Shown: piece after piece, positions 23,501 to 37,200 of the stretch
How the letters are laid out: the number at the start of each line of letters is the position of its first letter
Position numbering within the stretch: position 1 is the first letter of the stretch
Assembly (NCBI RefSeq): GCF_041296385.1
Contig: NC_091015.1
Location: 56,858,345-56,922,344, forward strand
Direction of reading: 5' to 3'
Length of the DNA: 64,000 nucleotides
From: Aphelocoma coerulescens
Lineage: Eukaryota; Chordata; Aves; Passeriformes; Corvidae
Notes under the pieces: model-generated
Seen by the model: only the letters and a program-made list of their open reading frames with translations
Told to the model about the DNA's origin: nothing
Database searches by the model: none
Translations under genes and position numbers: made by a program

Positions 23501-26500
23501 AAATGGGCAGGATAAGTGCTTGAGCTAAACTCCCTGCCTTTTTGCATTCCAACTCCTTCACATACTGAAGATATATTTTTTGATGTTTCTTGGAAAAAAT
23601 TCTTTGTAGTGATTGTCTCTCCTCTGGAAGCTGATACACCTGAGTTTTATATCTGTTTGAAGATCACCAGCAGAAAAAAAGAAAGAGTCATGTTTACAGA
23701 GGGCACGAAGACATTGCTTTGCATTTTAATGAGGGATGACAGCAAACAGCTCTCTCTGTTTTCTTCTAGATGTGGTGAGCTCTTGAATATTATGTTACTG
23801 TCACTGATTTTGTCTTCTACGTCCTTGAACTCTTTTCCTCTTATGTGTTGAAAGGCTGACAGAAACCATGTCTCTGACTTGAAGGTTTATACCCACAGCT
23901 CTAGCAGCCCCACTGTGAAGCAGAGATCACTCAATTGTCTTTCACCTAACTCACTTCAGGACTGCCAGCAGTCTGCCTGCTGCAGGCTCTGGAGAAATGA
24001 CTGGCTACTGTATGAAGATACCCACAGTGTTTACTGTCCCATTTCGACATACCTTTCCAAAATGCTTCTGAATTCCAGGATGAATATTTGCTTTGGTCTT
24101 CCAAAATCAGCTGCTTCTATAATACACCTGTCTGTCCCATTTAGGTCAGTGCCACTGGTGGCTGCTCACTGAGCAGTGAAGGGGTGGATTGCAGGCAAAA
24201 TAGAAATTTTACATGAAACGTGTCTGGAGACAGAGGGATGGATGGATAGGCAAGTGGGCAAGTGTCATATAGGGGGGAGCATTTGACGTTGTGCCAGGAT
24301 TTTCTAGCAAGCATCTTCCTGTTTTATGTGGCTGTGCCCTGACAGCTTGGAGAAACTACCTGTAAAATGTCCTTTTGATCAGGTTGTGGGTTTCTCCTCT
24401 GGGTCCTCATCCTTCATTTGGCACTGCCTCCTGCTCATCCACTAGTTTTACATGTCTCCAGGGACTCAGAGAAAACATTTCCCACCAAGTAACTTGCATG
24501 AAATAGGCAATTTTGCATGTTACAGTATTTTTTACCTTGTGTTGGTTGGCTACTTTTAGCTTTTGGCCGCATACTCAGTGATAAATGAAGTTGGTGCTAA
24601 CCATTTTTTTTTTCTTGGCTCAGATTCCACTGAGCAAAATATAATTTACTATGGAAAAACACCACTGTACGAAATCACACAGTGCTTTGGATTTATTTGT
24701 TCCTGAACAATTTCCCAATCCAAAATAGTGCAAATACGCAGAGTTCTACCGGTCGGGATAGCAGCTGCATGATCTTAAAGCAAACACAAGCAGCCAGTGC
24801 GGCATTAGACAGAGATGGCAAAGGTGAACTCTCTGGTCTGCCGGCTCCCAGCCTCTCTTCCATCATTGCTTGTGAGCAAATGAGGTGCACAAGCTCTCTG
24901 ATTGGGTTCACACACCTGCTGTTGATGGTATTAGTGAGGCTGGATTGCAGAGCTCCTCTGTCTGGATGCAGATAATTCACAGCCTCTTAACCCTGCAGAC
25001 TATTGAATACCTCACCTGAGCTTCCACTGAGCGCAGTGGGCAGGGGAGCAGCTTCTTCACACTGCTGACCATGCTTTCCCCATGACAGGGAAAGTACCTC
25101 CATTATCTTGAGAAAAGCCCTTTTTTTGCTATAATGTTTGACGTACTCCTTCTGTAACATGGGATAGAGCTGTTTGAAGTGACTGACCCAGCACATTGCA
25201 GGAATTCCTGCTGACCTGGGGTGGATGAAAGGCCATCAGAGTTCCCAGAAGGCTGCCTTGTTCTCTGGCTCCAGTGCAGATATTCAGGAAGTGGAGGGTT
25301 AAGGAGGGTGGGTTTCTTCATCTCATGCACAGGTGGGTATGGCCAGATGACTAAATACTCTCAACCTTCCTTTCCCTTCTTCCCTATTCTGTTGGAGGCT
25401 CTGGTTCAGAAATGCTGTATACTACCACATGGATAGTTCTTTCTGGACTTTCTGTCCTTCCCGTAAATCACTGCCTCAATTTTGCTGTGGACTAGGAATC
25501 CCTGAAGCTGTGAGCAGACAGGATCTGACAGAGGAAGGATGTGGATGCAGAGAAGCAGTGCCTCTGAAGGAGAGGTGAGGGTGAACCCATGGAGAAAGTG
25601 CTACATCACCTGTGGCCTGCCACCTCATATAACAAGGGTATGATTTGCTAGGAGAGGCACAGAGGAGAGCAAAGAAGCCATAAAATTTTCATTACAAAAA
25701 CAAATGTTCCCCTTCTCTGTGGCTGTGATAGTGTCCAGAGCAGAAACACAGTAAAGATTATCTCCTCAAATACGGATGTAATAATGCCCAGGCACTTCTG
25801 TAAGAGGAATGCATAAATTGATTCACAGAAAAATAAAAGAGAGGCATTTCAGTCTTTCTCTCTATCAGTATTCGGTGGAAAGCACAATGTGTTCAGGACT
25901 GGAAGGCTGGAATACCCCGTCTGTATTCTCAAATATCTCAACTTTCTGCTGCATACTATTTTCTGTGGCAATCAGGGCAGTGCTGGAGATTTGGCTACCT
26001 CAAATTAGGCACAAATGTAGTAATGACCTACTTTCCAAAGACATCAGGTGCTTGCAGCTCCCAAGAGACCTATATGAACTTGCTCCTTTTTGGAAACAAA
26101 AACTCATGCTTCTTAACAATCACATGTGAAAATATAGCTGCAGCTGTTTAACTAGGCCATGATATTTTCTTCCAGGTGAAGTCCACAAAAAAACCAGGCT
26201 TCCATCTTCAGTTTTATGAAATCTCTGGGTTTCAGCTACTGCTTGCCTAGAACTGGGACTACTGCAAGTAACTCATTCCCACTGCTGTTTGGCTCAGCAC
26301 ATGAAAGGCAATATGTAAAACACCAGCCATCAGGGTTAGTGACAGATGAAGGATTGTACAGTAGAGATAGGAGGTTTGCTATCCTCTTCTATCACTTGGA
26401 AACATGAGCTTCACCAACAAATCCCAGTTGCTTTTCAACATCTAAATTTCACAGCACATCTGTTGTGTCTCTGCTAATGAATCTTGCTTTTTTGAGAAAT

Positions 26501-28585
26501 GTGCTCATGTCTGGGTCACTACTGCGAGTACATCTGTCATGTATAAAATAACTAATTGGTAGGGCTAAATTAAGAAAGACTTCTTAGGCTATTGCTACAC
26601 ATTCTCAAAAACAATGCTTGATTTTCCTGATTCTACTTACTATTGGAGTTACAGTCAAGTGGGGAGGAGGGAGGGAATAATAAGAAGAGTTCTGCCACTT
26701 GGTGAGAAACCAGTCTGTGGCATCCCAAATGTGGGACTATAATGCTTGTTATATTTCCTCTTGCTTTATGGTTATTTTTTTTCCAAGAGAAACCCCTAGA
26801 GGGAACACTTTGTTAAGCCATATCATGAATAACAGTACCTGAAGAGTATTTCTATATTAGTGTATGGAGAGTATGTAGCTAGAGAGTGAAGAGCTCTGGA
26901 GGAAAACTGTTTGAAGGTGAACCAGTGATGTGGTCCAACAACAAAAGACAAAGACTGTGATTAGATCTGGTGAATAAGTAACTTGCCTCTAATTGAGACA
27001 TAATTCTCTGTTGGTTCCTTTCTACTGGTTGTGGTTAAGCATCTAGAAGGGAAAGAGAAATCCTTAAGACAGCACATTATCAAGCCTCACGAAGTTTGAA
27101 GTAGATACAGTCATGTCTGTGCCCTTTCTACTGTGCATCTTCCAATGTTACTACCTAGTTACATGAGCAGAGACTTATGCACCATTGATTTTTTCTTACA
27201 GCTGACAAGGCCAAAGAGAACGGCAATGAGGAAATTAAATGTAAAATGTTACCTTGACTGCATCTTTAAAAGAATCACTCCACTAACAGCACCAAATTAA
27301 CTCCTGCAAAAATCATAACTCAAAGCCCCTTGGGCATGCATAACATTTTGTATCACAGTATGCCATGGTAACTTTTATGTCTTATTGTATACATGTACTG
27401 TTACTGAAATATAGTTACTGAGGGAACCATACCTTGTATTATCCTGACTTATTTCAGCATGCCAAGCCCCAGCCACAGGATTGCTAGAGCATGGGCTTTC
27501 CTATATATAGTGACAAGGAATATGCCCTGCTACTTTTTATTGGCCAAGCCTTATGCTTTTAGTAGAGTCATCTTGTGGGGCAGCAAAAGAAGCCAGGAGA
27601 TTCAGTTTCAGGAATTCAGACTGCACCACTCCACAAAATACTTATACTTTAGATTTGGACATATCATGGTCATTTTACAAGATTGGTTTTAAATATCTAC
27701 ATTCTCAATATGCTTTGACTGGTAAATACGGCTAAAGAATAGATTCTTGCTGTCGAATGTACCAAACTTCTCATAATAGATGCTGAAGGACAGAAATCAG
27801 TTCCATTCTCATTGCTCGGCTGGTAATAATTACAGTAATAACTGTTATTATCAGACTATGTGATCTCCTACTGTTTAAGCTGCCTTGCTAACTGCAATTG
27901 CTTCAGCAAATAGGTTCTGGCCTCCAGGTCAGGTGGAGCAGATGTGTCCTTCAGAGCAGGCAGCACTGTCCACATGGGTATCATTTACCACTTGATAAAG
28001 ACCATAACTCCTCTGGGCCCCAAATGATACTCTTGTATCCCTAAGGCACAATTATTGTTTTGGTTCTAGAGTTCTCTTCCAGTTCAAGTGCCTGTAAGAA
28101 TATGAGGGCTGTGCTGTCACTTACCAAAGGGGAGAATTTTACACTATGAAACTCAGGTTAGCTATTTCTTATCTGTGAGAAGTTTGCTGGGGTAGCCTTG
28201 GGGCAGTGTGAAAAAGAAGAGAGTCAATTCTAGCACAAATTTTTCTATGCTGCCTTGTAGAAGATGTCCCCAGGGAAATGCATCCTCAGCACAGCTCATT
28301 CAGTTTTGAATGGGACTGATCAAAGTGAGACATTGAGGTGAGTAAGTGGTTGGACAGTGTGGCATGTCAAGGGAGGAGGTACTAGAGGTGGATGACAGTG
28401 TTACTGGTGCCTGTAGCCTAGGCTAAAAAAGGACCTGTGCTTGGTGTCAGAGAAGGAAGCAGCTCCTTCTACTTATGCCTTCTCCTCGTGAATCCCAGGG
28501 GCCACCCAGATGGAAAGCAGCTTGGCAGAAAAGCATTTGAGAGTCCCAGTGTACTGCTGAAAAGCTGCCCTGGAAGTGGTTTATT
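20583..28585. other. 8-kb non-coding stretch
   Basis: No gene is supported. Moderately GC-rich parts near 21.4-22.2 kb and 24.7-25.0 kb have overlapping frames on both strands, which marks low stop density and not coding. The 22.60-22.87 kb block is AT-rich with many TAAT/ATTA words (for example CATAAATTATTTGTGAA) and could be regulatory; this cannot be tested here. No transposon was recognised in this stretch, which is notable in a window with so many CR1 fragments elsewhere. Confidence 0.5.
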
Positions 28586-28648
28586 AAAAAAAAAATATAT
28601 AGATATAGATATAGATATAGATATAGATATAGATATAGATAGATATAT
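28586..28648 (+). repeat. A10 run followed by (GATATA)n microsatellite
   Basis: Ten A at 28586-28595 are followed by about eight copies of a six-base unit (AGATAT in one phase), ending in ATAGATAGATATAT. The frame at 28437-28658 reads it as alternating I and D, and that frame is not a gene. A-runs are frequent seeds of microsatellites. Confidence 0.9.
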
Positions 28649-31600
28649 GTATTCTTAAAACATTCAATTTTTTTTACATGCTGTACAGCACCCGGTATGA
28701 ATTCAGTGCTCCCTGTTCAGTGGGAAACTCAACTGTCTAACAAGGAAAGAATAATGCAGTGAAGATGTTTTTTCATCTACCTTTCCTCTGTGCACTAGAA
28801 AGACCCTCATATCTATTGGTTGTTAACTGGCAAATTCTTGCTAAATTCTCCCATGCCTCACAGTATGCCAAAAATAGATTCCTCCCCCCAAAACAAAATA
28901 ATCACTCCCCTCTATAAACCATCCAAAGCCAAAATAATGTGGAAAATAAGTCCCTGTTATTTAAGACACATGAATGTACAAGATCCTGTGACTCTCAGAC
29001 AAAACCAGAAACTGGAATTTAAAGTAGCTTTCCCCTGCTTTTGTTCTTCTCTCTTATTTCACATATGCATTTGTTTAACTAATGCATTAGCTTCAATTAA
29101 TTTGGACTTCACTTTGTGGGCATGAACATAAGCAGCTCTGACACATGTGCTTGGTAAGGGTATAGTTTCATTGAAGTGAAATCCTCTAATCAAGATTAGA
29201 GTGACTTTGGTTTTACTTGAAGTGGCTGCAAAATTATCTGAATGAGAGCCTTACAGAAAACAATCACATTTTTGATTGTTTTCTCAAGAAATATCATAGG
29301 ATTATCTTGCCCCATAATGTCATCTTCTCTGGTGTAACTCGTAGAGAAAGCCAGTCGTTTGGGTTCATGGTCTCCAGAAGCAGCTGCTGCCCTGTATTTG
29401 TACTGTTCCCTTCAGCAGGTGCAAGGACAGCCTGGCTTTCCCTGGCTGACATAAATATGGCTGCTTGGGAAAAGCTTGAAAGGGTGAGCGCCTTGTAGGG
29501 GACAGTGTTTGTGGCACAGCAAGGGGAATAGAAAACTCCACTAGAAGGAACCTTTGGCTGACTCAAATTGCCTTACTGTCAGGAACACCAGCCTTTACTT
29601 TACGCTGTCACAAATCATCCATCAGAGCAATACAAAATGCCAAACAAACCAGGGAAAACAAGCCCAGTCTGTGGGAAAGAAGCAAAACTTGTTTCTCTCA
29701 GAATCATTCTTTGCATACTGATTTCTCATTTTTACAGGTAGAATGTTTTCACCTCATAGACATAACAGTCAGTTATCAGCCATGATAGCTGTTTACTGAT
29801 GGAAGAATCACTGTTGCTTTATATACTTGAAATCCCCCTCCAAATGCACGTTAATGTAAGAAAAAGTGATAAGAATTTGAGCACCTGAACCTTTAAAGAA
29901 CTAAAATCAGGTTGTGTCTAACAAACTGATATTACTTATTACAATTCTTCTGTTCTTCCACTATTTCAGTGTAACTTACTGTAGCTATTGTATAGCTTAA
30001 TTATGAAGTAAGAATAACAGTGTACTGCTAATAGCTTCTTTACCCTGGACTTCATATGCTAGCTTCAATCATGATAAAGCATTTTACTGAGTAACACCAA
30101 ACCTATCACCAGGATGAAACCTTTGTTTCCTTTGTTGTCTCACAATTCAGTTACTTCTGGCTTTGATTTGGCAGAACATTCCTGAGCCAAAGCTTTGAAA
30201 CACAATGCAACCTGAAACTTAGAAAACAATTTTTCTTCCAATCTCTGCAAATCTTTGCTGACAGTTGAGCCCAAATCTCTATCCAAAGATCTGCAAATGT
30301 TGGGAAGCATCTAATCCTCACATTTCAGACCCATCTCTAGTTGTACTAAAAATAGGAGAGCTGGGTGGCTTGACATAAAGTGTCAGACTATGTAAACTAC
30401 CCTGAAATTGCTTGGTATGATTCATTCTCCTACTCTTCTCTCTCTCCTCAAAGCCTGGATTTATGAAATCTTATTGAAAGTCAAACCCATAACATTTTTC
30501 ATCAAGTGGCACTTGCCCTACATTATTTCCCATCACCTTGAGTCCAGTACAGTCCACTAATACTAAGAATGTCCTTTGTGTGTTGTTTCTGTTCTGTTCC
30601 AGAATTTGCTTCCCCTTTGCCCTGATGTTCAACAACTATTGAAAAACTTCAGTTAGTACAGGATAAAAAGCTCTCAGTTTGCAAGACAATTTTTTTTTTT
30701 TTTGCTTGAGTAGTCCTGAGTGCTGTTTCTCTCTGTCTGTTTCTCTCTGTCCCAGAGAACTGGCTTCCAGTGGGAAACATGCCTTTGCAAGGGCATCATG
30801 TCTGGGGGAAAAAAAAGAGCTAGGAGAATCCGGAGCGTTAAAGCTCTAATTGCATGAAGCCACGAGTCCAGTACTCCCATCCTGACTCTTGTGGAGGGCA
30901 TCCTACTGGACCTGAGACACTCTGCAGGGCATAAGATGGGACAGGGCATAGGTACTTGTTGGCACTTACTTAGATGAAACATAGATATCCCAGTGTCAGG
31001 ACAGCAATGATTTTAGCAGGGCAATATTACGAAGCAAGGCCACAACCTGGCTGGCTGCAGAGGAAAGACAAAGCTATACCCTAACCTCTATAAGTCCTTT
31101 GAGAATTGTATTCTGGCCCTGCATACAATGTGTTCTTATCTCAAGTCCTCTCAGACTACACAGGAGCACTCCAACTTTTGTCTCATCCCCAGTTATTTCT
31201 TTGTGCCAGCTGAGACTGGGGCTGAGCCTTGGGATACACAGCCCCTCTCTGTTCTGAGAGTGCAAAATGGATGCAGGAAGCAGGGAGGAAAGGGGAACCA
31301 GTTTAATCAACCTGGAAAACTGAACAGCTGCTCCTTCTGACCAGCCCAGTTAGGAAGTGGGTTCTGTGTCCATTCAGGGAAGGTTCTTGTGGATCTAATT
31401 ATCTCTTTACTTTGCTGTCCTGAATCAGGGTTACTAACACTGGGGTGAGTGAGGGGGATGTAACAAGTCCTAAGGGAGAATAATTGAAGTTCTGTGTTCT
31501 CTTCTCTTTGTTTAAAACAAGTGAAAGCTGTCAGCACAGAATAACTAATAGCAATAATGGATAGCTATTAAAATAATACTATTTAAAGCAACTTCGGACA

Positions 31601-34240
31601 AGTCATTACATTATCCTTGTTCTCTGCTGTAGACATCTCATTTTGCATGCAAAAGTCACACAGGATGGGGGATCACCAACTGTAGACAGCTTCAAAGATT
31701 TTGAGAAAACAAGGAAATCTATCGGGAAGTTTTTATCGCTGCAAGTATGACAAACCACCTTATAAAATACAAAGGAGCAAGCCTGCATGAAAACTGTCCC
31801 AGGCTTTATGAATGTAGAACATCTTGCAGAGTAGGTCCTGCTTGGTGAGACTCTGCTCCATGGCAATCCAAGATGTCCTTGCATGGCTTGAATTAAGCGT
31901 GTGGGTAAAGAGGAAGATTAAAGTCTGATGGTTTGCACCAGAGGTCAGAAAATATAAAATCAAGAGTGGCCCTTAAATGTTGAGAATCTCATTTGTTTGT
32001 TCTTGGGTTTTGGGTTTTTTTACAATCACTGAGGAAGTGCTAAAGATTTAACTGTAGGGAAAAAATTATTTATATTGACGTCTGTGCCTCTGCAGTATTC
32101 TTTCCTCTGAAAAGAAAGATAATGGTTTAGAGCAGAGGAAGAACAAACAATTGAGTACAAGGAAATTTCCATAATACTTTTTTAGCAATATTGCCAACTG
32201 GCTTTGAAGATTTAGACCCTATCACTATCCATTTTTTTGGAAATAACTTCTGAGAAGGCCAAAGACAAATTCCATCTCATTTACAGTAATTGCAGCTATA
32301 GTCAGTCCAAGCAATTCTCAAACATTTATCTGTCAGCACCATCCACTTAGTCCCTGACACTGTGGCCGGCTGGAAAACTACTGCAGCTAGAAAACATACT
32401 ATATGCAGATCACTTTGATTTCTTCAAATACCTTGCTGCAATGCAGAGGCAGTTTCTCTACAGTTTCTACAGTTTTTTGTGTACTCATGAGAATACTTGC
32501 CATGGAGTCCCAAGCAAAACTGTTCCCAGGGACAAACAGCCTCCTGTGCTGGCTTATAGAGGGAAAGGTTTGGTTTTTTCTTTTATTGTTTTTTAGATTT
32601 ATTTGTACCTGAGTGGAAGCTTGACTTGCTAGGCAGAATCAGAGGGCTGCCAGAACAGAGGTGATCGATGTTATAAAAAAAGTAACATGATATAATGGGC
32701 CTGAGCCTACACCTTTAAATTAGTGGCAATTTTACCTCTGACTTCTGAGAAAAAAGTGGGCCAATTTACTCAATATTTATAAGCCCAGGAGAGTGACAAG
32801 AATGGGGTCCTGCACAGTAAGAGGCAAAGCCTGCAATAAACCGAATGCCGCATCCATGGCAACTCACAACACAGTTAATAATTTTTCAACATAAAAAGAA
32901 AGATATTTATCAGGGCCACCGAAAGAGAAGCAATTTACAAAATTGACTGAAGTGAAAGCATCTCACATCTGCTGTGTTTTTCATGGCTTTGGTCTTTTGT
33001 TGGAAGCTCAGTTGCTCACTGGGATGCTCAGGGAGTGAGGATAGCCCCTGGCAAGCATTTTGCCATCTCTGGGCAGCTGATGTAGTGAAGTGATCTGTAG
33101 AGGTCACTCCCCTTATCTTCTCTACAGACAGACATCCCTCTGCAGGGGGCCAATCATGTTGGGCCATCCTCAAATACACAGTGATTCTTTTGTGGACCTG
33201 TGCATACTGGATTTTGAAAATCCTGCCCACTTCAAAAGATAGAGCAGAACAAATAATCAGGGTCTGAATTTTATTGATATGAGCCTGAATCTGGTGGATA
33301 CTAAATGCTTCCCCCATGGCCCTGGGAAGAGCTAGGAAAAACTCTCGACACACCCCAAGTGTCAAGACAAAGCCCTGACCTAAACAACATCTTTCCTTCA
33401 AATAATCAATTTAATATTTGTATTTAACACAGCATTTCCCACACCAGGGAGACAAAATATTCCTGGCTGGTATGTTGGTCATGCTGTTCCATACCGTGTG
33501 CAAAACGCTCCATATGTGTTATGTACTAGTGTCCATGGTTTCCCAGTAGCATTCAGCTTTTCCTACTCTGCTGGTGAAAGGCAGCAAAATTGCTCTCATC
33601 CCTGAAAGTAGTAGGCTGTCTCCACAGTGTTCCTACTGAGCAGTTGTACTGTAGTTTCTTTCCAAGCCGGGGTGGTTTATTTCTCATCCAAATCTCTGCT
33701 GTAGGATTGTGTCACCACTGGAACTCAAATGAAAACATCGAGTCTCTACCATATGTTGATGTATTTGTTATTTTATGAAACCTTACTGCATCTGGGTAAC
33801 TCAGTCAAGGTTAAACATCCTTTTATTAAGAAGTTCTGTTAAGGACATTTGCACATTTGCTTCTACCCACACTGTTCATTTTTGTGGGCTGTGTTGGTTA
33901 GCACTAAAACTGAGATGCCACCACAGCAACTCCCTTGAAGCAAAAACAATGATCTTAATTCCATCCCTTATTTTGGACAAATCACTGTACTAAAGGCTAC
34001 AGTGGGCTATAGAAAGAAAGCCCTTTTTGTTTCCCTCAAGAATCATATATAGAAAGAGAACTGAGAATATTCAATTTCTGCTGAAGAGATAGTTATGTAG
34101 GACCTGGGTCTCTCCTTAAAAGTGAACTGCTTTCCACAGAAACACAATAATCTGGGAGTAGCCCTGCTCTGATATTCCCATTTGGGCATTAATTCTGCAG
34201 TTTCTCTGCAAACAGTCATGAGCAATGCCCAGTAGTGGAA
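28649..34240. other. Non-coding stretch, no gene seen
   Basis: The minus-strand frame at 32910-33401 (163 codons, opening on TTG, first ATG near residue 29) is the longest and shows no known domain. A pyrimidine-rich CTCTCTGTCTGTTTCTCTCT run lies near 30729. A short stretch near 31593-31650 faintly resembles an ancient SINE core but is too diverged to call. Confidence 0.5.
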
Positions 34241-34290
34241 AAATACCTTGAGGCATTGAAAAATATCTTGAGGCTGTGATGCCTCAAGGT
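34241..34290. repeat. Short tandem duplication plus inverted copy
   Basis: A 20-base unit at 34241-34260 is followed directly by a second copy at 34261-34280 with four differences. ATGCCTCAAGGT at 34279-34290 is the exact reverse complement of ACCTTGAGGCAT at 34245-34256. The first and third copies can form a perfect 12-bp stem around a 22-nt loop that contains the second copy. This arrangement is typical of template switching or of a decayed foldback. Confidence 0.65.
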
Positions 34291-37200
34291 TTGTACACAA
34301 ACCTAGATGGAGGTGGAAATATTAACCAAATATGATGCTGGGTGAGATATTTGCAGAACATAACAAGTTCAGGGAAGAGGTTCAATAGAAGTACATGCTG
34401 TACAGTGCTGACAATGTCTTCTTCACTACAACCATCACAAAAATCAGGAAGCTGGACCTTCGTTAAGTTTTATTTCTTTGCAGCTTGAGATATTTTCCAC
34501 AGACAGAAAAGCATGGCTGCAGTCAGACTGCCTAGAGGCAAGGATGGGTGAAGCCATATCTTCTTCTTGCTAAAGCTAATTTATATACATAAGACAGAGA
34601 AATATGCCCACTAGGGATCCACACCTGAAGGCCAACGTGACTAATGGAGTTTTAGCAACAAGTATGCTCTTCAGTGTGCTTTTCAAGTTATTTAGCATGA
34701 AAAGGGTCTTATTCAAGGAGTTTCACTCAAGTGAAGAGGCATCTAGTTAAAAAAATCTATAGCACATAAACGCTCAAAGCCATTTTTATCAGCAGATAAC
34801 AGCTTTACCTTATCACCACAATTTCTCTGAACATGGCAGTTTGAAAACTGAAGAGTGAATCGACACAAAAACAGTTGTTGGTGACAAGAAAGAGGCATTA
34901 ATATGACACAAAGAACATCTTTAGGACCAATTTGCTTCCCTGTAGATCATGATTTAGGAGAATGAATAGGCATTAGTGTGAATAATTTTTCTGACAAGGC
35001 AAAATGTGGAGTTGCCAGTCCAGACTAAATGATGTTCAGAATCATGCAGCTATATTAAGAGAGAAGGCAAACGAATGGTTTATGCATATAAATTCAGTGT
35101 AAGGAAATCTAAGGTAATGAGGCTAGGCAGAATAAAAAAGGAGACAGGAAAGAAGGGAAAAGGAAATATGCTCTCTCTGGCCATATGCTTAGGGCACTGA
35201 GCAGGGAGAGAACCAGATGGTGTGGCTCAGACTTTAAAGTATAGTTCTCCGACTTTTAACCGATACATTAATGCACACTGGATATATAAGATATTTTAGA
35301 AGACATTGTGCATGTTTTTTCATGAAAATGACAGAAATTATTTAAACTTCTTCTTTTTCTGAACCTACATGTGTCTTCCTTGTTGTAGGTTGTCCATCTG
35401 TGGATACTTTATGAACCTCATTCCAGAGCCCGATTTTTGCCTTATCAAGGTTCCTTTGAAAAGATTAAGCTAAAAAAGCACCCAAAACACTCAAGAGGGA
35501 AATGTCTGCCCTGGTACTTGTTCAGAAAGCCCTTTGATATGGAAATCATTGGCGTTAACTCCTGTAGCCCCCAGCCTCTCCCCGGTAACTCAGACAATGC
35601 ATGCAAATGCCTAGACCTGTTGCCCACTGTGATCAAGGACTAACGTGCTTCCTGTTCCTCTTTGGACCTATCCTCTCTCTGGCGATAGCTGAGTCTGCCT
35701 GCCAGCACAAGGACTGTATCTGTACAAGACCCGACAAATTAGTACTGCCCACTCTCCCAGGAAGGGCTGGTGTGCAGGTACCGCTACAGGGAACACATGT
35801 ACATGTCTGAACCAGAGGCCATCAGCATTTCTGCTTAGACACACTGTAATAAATGGAAATGAGGCATTACCAGCATATGACCTGTCAACAGGGTCATTTA
35901 CTGACTAACCTGCTGTCCTGAGGGACACCTTGGCTTCTCTGTCATCACTAATGCTCCAAGATCGAGCAAAAGGAGCTGTGGCAAGACTACCACTGCTTTC
36001 ACAGGTATTCCTGGCAGTGTGTATGAGCCACCCTCAAAAGTCAGGAAAGAGCTTCCCAAAGCACCCATGGGGCTGACATGCAGCACCTCCCATCAAGGTC
36101 GAGCACAGTGCCCTACTGCTGCATCATTGCAGCTGCTGCAGGTCCTGCTCTGGACCTTTTCCCCTTTTTTGCTGATTCTGAGGATTTTTTTTCCTCTTCC
36201 GGAGGGTGGCTTGTACAGTTCTGTTTGGCATTCCATCCCTTGTGACTGTTCTCATTACATAAAGCCACAGACAGACTCTATTCTTCCCTTTCAGTCTAGT
36301 GGGGCTAGGCAGACCCAAACCACTTTGGTTTTGAGTAGTAGGCTTTTATTTTTCTTGATTTGTCCTATTGCCCCCCATCCCACACATACACTACTTTTTA
36401 TTTTTTCTCTGGGACCTGAATATTTTGGGGTCAAAGGGAAATGTATTTAATTTCATTAGGACCAGGCTGATAAATATGTCTAATATGAAGAATGTATAAG
36501 AATGGTGTCCACAGTCAGACATCCAGGGAAAATTAAGAATAGGACAAAGATATATATGGCACATCCCCTGAGTACTATCCCCGCCTCCACCTATTTTCTG
36601 CTCGGAGGATTTTCTGAGCCTAATACAGTTTGCCTATTTAGTCACCTTCAAGATATTTCTCTTCCAACTACTTGTTCAGGCTTTCAGGTGTGCATCCACC
36701 TAAACTTTTTGCATCCACATCACTCAGTCCTTTGTGGGATGCAGAGTAACAAGGCTATTATTCAGTGAGGCAGTGTTCTGCTGGGGAACAGGTTATGCAA
36801 GCATATGAGCTACGCGTTTACTTGCCTAAGGTGATGAATTTCAATGCGTTGGAAGTTTTTAAAGCCAGTCTAGAGCAACAGCAAGCTGCCTCAGAGTCAG
36901 AATCTGCAACGGTGAAGAAAGGGTCTCCCAGAGAGTGTTAATGGTCAGATGTACTTCTGCAGGCAGGAAAGGTTGCCCTGTTTTGCAGCGTGCCCAGTTA
37001 TACCTCTACCTTTTCTTCATCTCCTCCAGGCACTTACAGGAGGGACTGCGAGTATTCAACACCATTGTTTTTCAAAGTTATAAACCCCCACACCCCTTAA
37101 ATATCTTTTCCTTGTTCAGAGGGAAATGGCTACAGAAATTTTGAAGGACTTCTCAAGCAAGTCAGTCTGAACCAAAATGACCTCATAGTTCCTCAAGATA

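Noticed and set aside
28437..28658. Frame with alternating I and D residues
   Set aside because: Translation of a hexamer microsatellite.
31593..31650. Possible ancient SINE core (GGACAAGTCATTACATTA)
   Set aside because: Too short and diverged to separate from chance.
32910..33401. 163-codon minus-strand frame
   Set aside because: It opens on TTG, has no recognisable domain, and its composition resembles non-coding sequence.
36019..36450. 143-codon plus-strand frame
   Set aside because: No ATG at a plausible start context, no known domain, and overlapped by antisense frames; low stop density is a sufficient explanation.
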